A stretch of 11,257 bases of DNA. Source: Deltaproteobacteria bacterium (GTDB taxonomy: Bacteria; Desulfobacterota_B; Binatia; UBA9968). The stretch is from the NCBI GenBank assembly GCA_022545745.1, contig JACZQL010000008.1, positions 1-11,257 on the forward strand, read 5' to 3'. The position numbers and the translations under genes are program-made. Positions 5,674 through 11,257 of the stretch are shown piece after piece (the first letter of the stretch is position 1; every line of letters starts with the position of its first letter). Under the pieces are notes generated by a model, which ran no database searches, was not told the DNA's origin, and saw only the letters and a list, made by a program, of their open reading frames with translations.

Positions 5674-6975
5674 CTACCCCCGTTTATCGGTTCGGCAAAT
5701 ATCCAGGGCAACCAGCGCATACATCTTAGCCGTGTTTACCAGATCCTCTGTCTCCATATAGCCACTGTCAAGACCAGTGGATTTTGCTTTTTTTCGATCG
5801 CTTAGGCGGCGGGGGCCAAAGGTCAGCGCTGGTATCCCAACCTCATTAAAGACATTGACATCTCTCCACATACTTGTCTCCGCCGTCGACACAGGCGGAG
5901 GATCATTGCCTCGAATGCGGCGGTGGGCCTCCTTGATCGACTCCACTAGCCGCTCTACATTCTTTCCCTCGTATCCCTTCCTGATCATATAGGGGTCCAG
6001 CTCCCCGCCCAGGCCCTGGCGTTTGATTACCTCCGCTAACTCTTCCTGTACCGTGAGCGGGTCTACGGGGGCGGGTATTCTCACATCCAGATAGATGCTG
6101 CACTCCTTACAGGTCCGACTCGGGTTGTAAGGAGTTCCACCACGAATTGCCCCAATATTTACTTTGGGAACTACCTTGCCTGCGGGGGATATATAAGTAT
6201 AGCGTTTCTCATAGTCCCGTCCCCAGTCCTCGAGGGCCTGAATAAGCTTGGCCATCTTGACTATCGCATTGGGATGCTCCTCGATGAGATCCGGTCTGTA
6301 GGATCTCGGGGTGTAAAGTCCCACACCCTCCAGTGTGATCTTATAGTATCCTGCGCCGGTCTCCACCCACGTGACACCAAAATCTGTAGTTTCGGCCACA
6401 AGGGCATAGTCGGCAACGATGCCGTGGGTCACGGCATGCCGGCTTCCCAATCCCTTGCCGGCGTAACGGGGCCCCTGAAATTCATCGATGGGTCCACTGC
6501 CTATCTCGCCAACAACCATTGTAAGAATCAAATCACCTTTGAGTGTGATTCCTGCCTCCTTGATTGCCTTGGCAGCCACCAAGAAACAGGCCATCGGTCC
6601 TCGGTCATTTTGAACCTGCTTGCCGAAAATCCTTGTTCCGTCCACCCAGGCCACAGGTGGTGATGCCTTTACCATCCCGCTACGCAGAACTTCCTCCACG
6701 CTACTCTGCTCGGAGTCCATATGGCTGTTGAAGAGAAGGGAGTATCCCCTCCCCGCTCCTTTGAGAATCCCGATCGCATTGCTTCTTCCCTCAGAGATCG
6801 TCTGCTCGATGGCCCTGAAACCATTGGTCCCGAGCCAATTCATGCAAAATTCCGTCATATATTTTTCATATCCGGCGGGGCTTTGTATATTGCCCATGGT
6901 GATCGCCAGATCCACCAGTTCTTTTTCCTTGATGAGATCCAGGACCTTTTCCGCCTCTTGGTCTAGAGGGCTCAT
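5674..6975 (-). CDS. M20-family peptidase/amidohydrolase (ArgE/DapE-like)
   Basis: This 433-residue protein has the two-domain layout of M20 metallohydrolases (PF01546/PF07687), which cleave amide bonds in N-acyl amino acids, ureides or small peptides with two metal ions. Candidate ligands are H85 in LFNSHMDS, D124 in QNDRGPMA, E157 in VVGEIGSGP and E195 in ALVAET. The usual catalytic Glu-Glu pair reads Gly-Glu here, and a clear final His ligand is not obvious near the C-terminus (SGYMETEDLV). These are features of a divergent branch rather than of damage, since the frame is intact. VPKVNIGAIRGGTPYNPS marks the dimerisation-lid region. The start is ATG 6975-6973 with GGAGG five bases upstream; an in-frame TTG at 6987 overlaps that site and is unlikely. 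It is the first gene of the four-gene operon, with a structured repeat just upstream. Confidence 0.85.
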   Translation of the reverse strand: MSPLDQEAEKVLDLIKEKELVDLAITMGNIQSPAGYEKYMTEFCMNWLGTNGFRAIEQTISEGRSNAIGILKGAGRGYSLLFNSHMDSEQSSVEEVLRSGMVKASPPVAWVDGTRIFGKQVQNDRGPMACFLVAAKAIKEAGITLKGDLILTMVVGEIGSGPIDEFQGPRYAGKGLGSRHAVTHGIVADYALVAETTDFGVTWVETGAGYYKITLEGVGLYTPRSYRPDLIEEHPNAIVKMAKLIQALEDWGRDYEKRYTYISPAGKVVPKVNIGAIRGGTPYNPSRTCKECSIYLDVRIPAPVDPLTVQEELAEVIKRQGLGGELDPYMIRKGYEGKNVERLVESIKEAHRRIRGNDPPPVSTAETSMWRDVNVFNEVGIPALTFGPRRLSDRKKAKSTGLDSGYMETEDLVNTAKMYALVALDICRTDKRG

Positions 6976-6980
6976 TGTTA

Positions 6981-6985
6981 CCTCC
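6981..6985 (-). promoter_or_regulatory. Shine-Dalgarno site of the M20 hydrolase gene
   Basis: GGAGG on the minus strand, five bases before the ATG at 6975. It overlaps an in-frame TTG at 6987 that could otherwise be mistaken for the start. Confidence 0.75.
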
Positions 6986-7046
6986 AAAATAATTTAGGTC
7001 GTAAACTCGCGTACCACATCCTGGAATTCAAGTCCACATGATCAGG

Positions 7047-7172
7047 AATCAAGTTGTATCGTCCACGGGGTTTGAACCCCGTGGACGACCAAAGGGAAGA
7101 GCTACCGATTCTCCCCTTTGGATACCCCATCGGTTTTGTGCCCGCGGCAAGCCGCGGGGTTACCTAACAATC
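7047..7172. repeat. 126-bp structured direct repeat, right copy
   Basis: This is the second copy of the element at 3730-3855, in the same orientation with nine substitutions. Here the first hairpin is perfect: cgtccacgggg (7060-7070), loop tttgaa, ccccgtggacg (7077-7087). The third hairpin is cccgcgg-caag-ccgcggg (7141-7158). The middle one pairs ccaaaggg with cccctttgg. It lies about 70 bases upstream of the M20 hydrolase start, where the operon promoter or leader would be expected, so it could be part of the 5' leader transcript. With the left copy it exactly brackets the M20/alpha/beta/beta cassette. Confidence 0.8.
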
Positions 7173-7272
7173 CAGTACCGAAAAAGACCACCCAGTCCTG
7201 TATGCGGGCCGTGAGATACCGTTCAGGAGCCGTGCTGATTGAGCGTTGGGACAGGATGGGATAAAAGGGATG

Positions 7273-7289
7273 CTTCGGTGAACCCGAAG
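7273..7289 (-). terminator. Possible weak terminator hairpin downstream of the TPR gene
   Basis: cttcgg-tgaac-ccgaag forms a 6-bp stem 37-53 bases beyond the TPR stop codon. On the minus strand it is followed, after a few bases, by a short CTTTTAT stretch. The T-run is short and offset, so intrinsic termination is uncertain. The rest of 7173-7325 shows no recognisable gene. Confidence 0.25.
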
Positions 7290-7325
7290 AGAGGGGGAGT
7301 CCATTGTGAGAGTGAGCTCGGGACC

Positions 7326-7784
7326 TTATCGTGCGTGCTTGGCCTTGACCTCCATGGCTCGCACTCCAATTCTTGCCGCCTCGACGTAGCTCTTCGTCTC
7401 CCATAAAAGGTAAGCGTGATTCCACAGTACCATTGCCAACTTTGGGTCCTCCGGACCCAGCTTCTTTTTATAGATCTCGAGTGCCCGTTGGTAAAGCGGC
7501 TCTGCCTCAGCAAACTTGCCCTGGGCACGGTATGCCTCGGCCATATTGTTAAGGCCCAGAGCCACATGCGGATGTTCCACCCCTAACGTCTTCTCCCAGA
7601 TAGCAAGGTTCCGCGCATAGACCAGCTCGGTCTTAGCATGCCTGTCCCGAGGGTCCCTAGAGCGCCTATTCTCAAGCCACTGGTTGATCAAGTCCTCAAC
7701 CATTCTATAGGTGAGATAGAAGCCGGCTAAGGCAAGCTGCGCTTTTTTAGGAATTTTTTCCATATATGAACTGACAGACGCCAT
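7326..7784 (-). CDS. Small tetratricopeptide-repeat protein
   Basis: About 152 residues. Two kinesin-light-chain-type TPR units are clear: GLNNMAEAYRAQGKFAEAEP with LYQRALEIYKKKLG, and AMVLWNHAYLLWETKSYVEA with ARIGVRAMEVKAK. They are preceded by a partial unit, NLAIWEKTLGVEHPHVA. The PEHP/GPEDP linkers match the TPR_10/TPR_12 pattern of scaffold or regulator proteins, which here would bind a protein partner. The N-terminal 45 residues, with a mildly hydrophobic stretch ALAGFYLTYRMVEDLINQWL, are not recognised. The start is uncertain: ATG 7784, TTG 7793 and ATG 7763 are all in frame and none has a good ribosome-binding site. The short length, compared with the many-repeat proteins usual for this motif type, suggests a truncated or stand-alone fragment. 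It is divergent from the MFS gene, with about 220 bp between them that hold no further recognisable gene. Confidence 0.7.
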   Translation of the reverse strand: MASVSSYMEKIPKKAQLALAGFYLTYRMVEDLINQWLENRRSRDPRDRHAKTELVYARNLAIWEKTLGVEHPHVALGLNNMAEAYRAQGKFAEAEPLYQRALEIYKKKLGPEDPKLAMVLWNHAYLLWETKSYVEAARIGVRAMEVKAKHAR

Positions 7785-8007
7785 CTTCGCCAAAGTGATC
7801 GGTTGCTAATATTGTGCCAAATCTGAATCCGCCACGACGATGATGTAACCTCTTATAAATAATGGACTTTCAAGCGCACTGGGAAGGTAATCAGGATTTC
7901 CCTTAAGGTTAGCAAGATGACAAAATAGTATCAAAATGGAACGGTTTGAGTCCTCCGCTTGGCAGTAGAGACGCCAACGGGCTCCATCGCTCTCCGTAGT
8001 CGAGGCC

Positions 8008-9227
8008 ATGATAGGAAGTACGCTCAAACTCTCACTCCCGGTTATCGCCTTGACTGCACAGCAAAGCGCCGTATTCCTGGCCATCTCCCCCTTTCTGCAA
8101 GATCTGGGATTCCCGGTCGTTGCTATTGGCTCTTTGATCTCACTGGGACCCTTTCTTGCACTGGCGGCGCGCATCCCCACGGGTCTTGCCTACAGAGCCG
8201 CCCGAGCACGGTTGCTAATCGTCATGGCGCTTTTGGTGATCGGACTGTGCAATTTCCTATATACCCTCACTGTTCTATTATTATTGCCCTGATCCATTCA
8301 GTGAACGGATTTGCCCTCGGTGCAGCGACAACTCTCTACTTGGCCTTCTTCGTTGAAGCCTTACCCCAAAATGAAAACCGACACCATGCCATGGGCATCA
8401 CCATGAGATGCCTGGCCGTCGGTCATTCCAATGGATCACTTCTGGCGGGGACCATTGCCGATCGGTTCGGATATCCCGCCCCCTTCCAGACCGCAGCCTT
8501 TCTGGCACTCCTGTGTGCCGCTGTCCTCGTTATCTTCCGTAGGAGACCCTATTCTTTGGATCACCAGGAAAACAGGCCAGATCCGTCGGCCTTCACGAGC
8601 CTTCGAAATTCCCTAAGGGCGGTCGCAGAGCCTGAGATGGCTTCCGTCGTGGTGGTTGCTCTGTTCCTTAACCTTTTGCACCTGATAGGAAGCGTTTTTC
8701 TCACACTCTACGGCTTGGCAGTGGGACTCACCTTGACGCAGATCGGCATCATCAAGGGCTTATACGCCCTATGCAATGCGATCACTCGCCCTTTGAGCGG
8801 GTTTGTGATGACGCGCATGGGCTCAAAAAGTCTCTGTCACATCGGCCTGGCGATCCAATCGGTCTTCCTGATGCTTGTGCCCCTTTGCTCCAACTTCGGT
8901 CCACTACTCACCGTCTACATCCTTTCAGGCTTCATGCGGGCAGTGGTCGTCGTGAGCAATGCCATTAGCCTGGTCCAGGACGTAGATCAGACTCGCCTTC
9001 CTAGGGGACTTACCTCAGGCATCTACAATGCGGCAGATGATCTCGGTAATATCCTTGGTCCCGGCGCCGGGGGATTGATTGGTGCCATGACCGGCATTGC
9101 GGGACTTTTCGTGGTCGGCCCCCTGTCAGCGGTTTTGCTCTTACTGGTTGTGCTCCAGGGGTTAAGGCTTCTACCCCACTCTCCCGTGTGCGACATCAAG
9201 AGTACTCTCGAACCACTTCCGAACTGA
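8008..9227 (+). pseudogene. MFS transporter with a single frameshift
   Basis: Two overlapping frames together give one major-facilitator protein of about 405 residues. The first (8008-8292) starts LSLPVIALTAQQSAVFLAIS and includes SPFLQDLGFPVVAIGSLISL and a loop ARIPTGLAYRAARARLL in the position of MFS motif A. The second resumes at about 8270 with SIIIALIHSVNGFALGAATT and runs to the TGA at 9227 with further membrane segments, for example VVVALFLNLLHLIGSVFLTL and GPLSAVLLLLVVLQGL. The break falls in ctctcactgttctattattattg (about 8267-8289) and corresponds to a one-base deletion. No slippery heptamer is evident, so programmed frameshifting is unlikely. The protein would be a 12-helix inner-membrane exporter or permease with unknown substrate. 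It could be a recent pseudogene or a sequence error. The ATG at 8008 has GAGG only two bases upstream. Confidence 0.75.
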
Positions 9228-9376
9228 CAGCACCACTCAAGGCGTAGCGGTGGAGGCATAGAAAAAAAGGAGCTCCGGGGAGGAAGAGGTAGGGGGTTCC
9301 TGCGGACGACCGCCCCCATTTGATAGTCAGGGAAGGAGAGTTTGAACCTGTCCACCCCCTGTGGCATAAAGCCTCT

Positions 9377-10249
9377 GTGACCGCCTCGTGGTTACAGCTC
9401 TCCCTCAAGGCCACCCCAGCGGCTTTGGACACGATTGCAAACTTCCTGATCGAAAGGGGATCTCCAGGAGTTGTCCTCAATCAGGAAGAGATACAGGCCT
9501 TTTTCCCGTCCCTACCGGGAGCCTCTACCCTTAAGAGAGACATTGGGGTTTTCCTTAAAGGAATCGATGAAATTTATCCGGGAGTTGTTCGACAACGGCC
9601 CCGTTGGACTGTTTTAAAAGATAAGAACTGGAATAGCTCCTGGCGCAGATTCTTTTCCCCACAAAAGGTGGCCAGAGGCTTCTTGATCACCCCTCCGTGG
9701 ATCCGGTCGAATCAATCCGGGCGGCGAAAGGTGATTGTGATTGAGCCCGGGATGGCATTTGGCACGGGGACGCATCCGACCACGCAGTGCTGCTTGGAGT
9801 TTTTAGAAGAGGTGGTCCACTCGCTGAAATCGACAAGGGTACCTGCCCTTGATGTCGGGACTGGATCGGGGATCTTGGCCATCGCCCTGGCCAAGATGGG
9901 CTTAACGAAGATAGTGGCATTGGATAACGATCCTGTCGCGATAAAGGTGGCCGGGGGCAATGTGCGGCGGAATCGGGTAGGTAGAGCAATTGAGTTGCTG
10001 GAATCAGAGGTAAAGCAGGTCAGTGGATCTTTTGCCATTGTTGTCGCCAATCTTACGGCCGAGACGATTGTTGGACTAGCACCTGCTTTTAGAAAAAAGG
10101 TGTCCCGCCGAGGTTTTCTGATTCTTTCCGGGATCCTGGATCAGAGCGCGCCGGAAGTACTGAGTCACTTTGTTCCCAGGCCATTTACGTTGGTTCGGCA
10201 AAGGAGCGTCAAGGAGTGGACCACGCTGGCGTTGATTAAAAAAACTTGA
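9377..10249 (+). CDS. prmA: Ribosomal protein L11 methyltransferase PrmA
   Basis: PrmA trimethylates ribosomal protein L11 using S-adenosylmethionine. The characteristic motifs are present: the small N-terminal substrate domain opening SWLQLSLKATPAALD, LKDKNWNSSWRRFFSPQKVA, IEPGMAFGTGTHPTT (about 122-136), the SAM-binding LDVGTGSGILAIAL (158-171), VVANLTAETI and RRGFLILSGIL. The open frame extends upstream to a TTG at 9320. However, homologues begin only a few residues before the WLQL segment, so the GTG at 9377 (290 residues) fits the family best. Neither start has a well-spaced ribosome-binding site: an AAGGAGAG at 9333 is too far upstream of 9377. rsmE starts two bases after the stop, a commonly conserved pairing. 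The gene is intact, unlike both neighbours. Confidence 0.93.
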   Translation: MTASWLQLSLKATPAALDTIANFLIERGSPGVVLNQEEIQAFFPSLPGASTLKRDIGVFLKGIDEIYPGVVRQRPRWTVLKDKNWNSSWRRFFSPQKVARGFLITPPWIRSNQSGRRKVIVIEPGMAFGTGTHPTTQCCLEFLEEVVHSLKSTRVPALDVGTGSGILAIALAKMGLTKIVALDNDPVAIKVAGGNVRRNRVGRAIELLESEVKQVSGSFAIVVANLTAETIVGLAPAFRKKVSRRGFLILSGILDQSAPEVLSHFVPRPFTLVRQRSVKEWTTLALIKKT

Positions 10250-10251
10250 TT

Positions 10252-10990
10252 ATGCCTCGCTTTTTTGTCGCAAAAGATAGCATCCGGGATAAAAAGGGGA
10301 CCATATCAGGCCCTGAATTAGAGCATATGAGGAAGGTCCTCCGCTTGTGTCCTGGACAAGGTGTCCTTCTCTTCGATGATGAGGGTTGAGAATACGAGGC
10401 GGTCATCCAATCCTATGCCGAGCGGGCTGCCGAGATGGTGATTGTCAACCGCTACCGGCCGGAGAGAGAATCCCCCTTGGACATTACATTGGCACAGGCG
10501 ATCGGAAAGGGTGACAAGATGGACTGGGTAGTTGAAAAGGTAACGGAGCTGGGGGTGCGATCCATTGATCTTTTTTTCATCTTATACTGTTCCCAGGCTC
10601 GATAGGAGAAAAATTGAGAGGCGGGGGGCGCGGTGGAAGAAGATCGCCCTCAGTGCTGCCAAGCAGTCGGGTCGGACTAAGATTCCAGAGATCCAGATGC
10701 TGGGTGATTTTGGAGATTTGATCCGAAGGCCCTGGCCATGTGAGCTGAAGCTCCTCTTTTGGGAAAGGGAGTCGACGCGAAGTCTTAAAAAATTGAGAGA
10801 GGAACGAAAGCATCTCGACTCCATTCTCCTGGTGATCGGTCCTAAGGGTGGATTTACACCCGAGGAGGTCGCTCAGGCCTCGGACCAGGGGTTCCTGACC
10901 ATCCGATTAGGGGAAAGAGTCTTGAGGACGGAGACCGCTGCCCTGGGGGCCCTCTCCGTCGTCCAGTTTCTCTGGGGAGACATGGGATAG
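10252..10990 (+). pseudogene. rsmE: 16S rRNA m3U1498 methyltransferase RsmE, with a nonsense codon and a frameshift
   Basis: RsmE methylates U1498 of 16S rRNA. The PUA-like N-domain is seen as MPRFFVAKD, then GPELEHMRKVLRLCPGQGVL and LFDDEG. The SPOUT-domain C-terminus is complete, with [14 protein letters not shown] and [20 protein letters not shown]. Two lesions break the gene. Codon 46 is TGA (10387-10389) after DDEG, where the family has a sense codon before EYEAVI. In addition, a run of seven T (10571-10577) shifts the frame by +1 between [10 protein letters not shown] and [16 protein letters not shown]. Removing one T and reading the TGA as sense gives about 245 residues, a normal RsmE length. 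TGA serves as stop elsewhere in the window, so recoding is unlikely. This is either genuine decay of a dispensable gene or consensus errors. It is the second gene of the prmA operon. Confidence 0.85.
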
Positions 10991-11054
10991 AAAATGGCCT
11001 TGCCCCTTGAGAGGAGTTCCTTTAGCATAGGGCCTGCCGTTCGGTGACAGGACC

Positions 11055-11257
11055 ATGAAGTGTCCCAAATGTAAATATGTAACCTTTGATGACTTGGATC
11101 GATGCAAGCGGTGTGGGGCCAGTTGGGTCTCTGAGCGGGCACGGTTCGGCGTTAAGGATCTGTCAGCTCCTGCGGAGAGAGGCCCCGAGGGCTCACCCGT
11201 GATAGAGCTAGTGTCGAAATCTGAGACACCCACGGGGACGGCAATATTGGAGCATCG
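11055..11257 (+). CDS. N-terminal zinc-ribbon protein, incomplete at the window edge
   Basis: The frame opens with MKCPKCKYVTFDDLDRCKRC and has no stop before the window ends. Cysteines 3, 6, 17 and 20 form a CxxC-x10-CxxC treble-clef or ribbon expected to bind one zinc. After it the sequence is polar and low in order (SAPAERGPEGSP), like a linker to a further domain. Proteins starting MKCPKCGYxxFDxxxxCxxC are frequent in Desulfobacterota, where the ribbon often precedes a membrane or RDD domain. Whether that holds here is outside the window. The ribosome-binding site is poor (AGGA two bases before ATG). The 64 bases between rsmE and this start show no obvious signal. Confidence 0.7.
   Translation, partial: MKCPKCKYVTFDDLDRCKRCGASWVSERARFGVKDLSAPAERGPEGSPVIELVSKSETPTGTAILEH

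Noticed and set aside
3730..7172. CRISPR array
   Set aside because: The repeats are only two copies 3.3 kb apart, 126 bp long, with genes between; no short regularly spaced repeats were seen.
7173..7325. Possible group II intron remnant (gccgtgag...gagccgtgctg)
   Set aside because: I could not fold a convincing domain V or find intron boundary motifs or a reverse transcriptase; chance similarity.
7794..8007. Divergent promoter between the TPR and MFS genes
   Set aside because: A tataaat at 7854 resembles a -10 box, but I could not find a matching -35 at proper spacing on either strand.
7806..8180. Minus-strand open frame between the TPR and MFS genes
   Set aside because: It overlaps the start of the MFS gene antisense, and its translation shows no family pattern.
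8267..8292. Programmed -1 ribosomal frameshift in the MFS gene
   Set aside because: No slippery heptamer or evident downstream stimulatory structure; MFS genes are not known to use this.
10387..10389. TGA in rsmE as a recoded codon (Trp, Gly or selenocysteine)
   Set aside because: TGA is used as a genuine stop in the alpha, beta 1 and prmA genes here, and RsmE has no known selenocysteine at this place; a nonsense mutation or error is simpler.
10873..11233. Two minus-strand open frames over the rsmE end and the zinc-ribbon start
   Set aside because: Both are antisense to conserved coding sequence (SPOUT motif and CxxC pairs) and have no family features.

Overview
This window looks like part of a bacterial chromosome of moderate GC, probably from an uncultured lineage. 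The RNA-methyltransferase pair prmA-rsmE and a start resembling the MKCPKC zinc-ribbon proteins common in Desulfobacterota (former Deltaproteobacteria) hint at that group. The assignment is weak, because no rRNA, tRNA or phylogenetic marker beyond prmA/rsmE is present.

Layout. (1) Positions 1 to about 960 are GC-rich and hold no intact gene. They are a patchwork of short pieces that resemble unrelated families: a TPR regulator tail, an arrestin/Spo0M-like piece, a MetE-like piece, a SufU C-terminus and an adenylate-cyclase piece. They are joined end to end in both orientations. (2) At about 960 this abuts a truncated polysaccharide-deacetylase homologue. That homologue lies in frame directly behind an intact deacetylase (1550-2452), separated by one TAG codon. 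(3) A nested palindromic element (2550-2653) precedes an LLM-type flavin oxidoreductase (2673-3662). (4) A compact minus-strand operon of four genes follows: M20-type amidohydrolase, a TPP-enzyme PYR-domain subunit, and two paralogous TPP-binding subunits (6975 down to 3864). It is bracketed by two 126-bp direct repeats (3730-3855 and 7047-7172) that are about 93% identical and rich in hairpins. (5) A small TPR protein lies on the minus strand (7326-7784). (6) On the plus strand are a frameshifted MFS transporter, intact prmA, rsmE with one nonsense codon and one frameshift, and the start of a zinc-ribbon protein that runs off the end.

How the genes may work together. From M20 down to the deacetylase every gene is on the minus strand, and most have strong G-rich ribosome-binding sites. 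An amidohydrolase, a split 2-oxoacid decarboxylase of the sulfopyruvate/phosphonopyruvate decarboxylase type, a flavin-dependent monooxygenase and an allantoinase/PuuE-like deacetylase together suggest catabolism of a small N-acyl, ureide or cyclic-amide compound that yields a 2-oxo acid. This pathway is inference; the substrate cannot be read from sequence. The right-hand block (prmA-rsmE) is ordinary housekeeping, except for the lesions in rsmE and the MFS gene.
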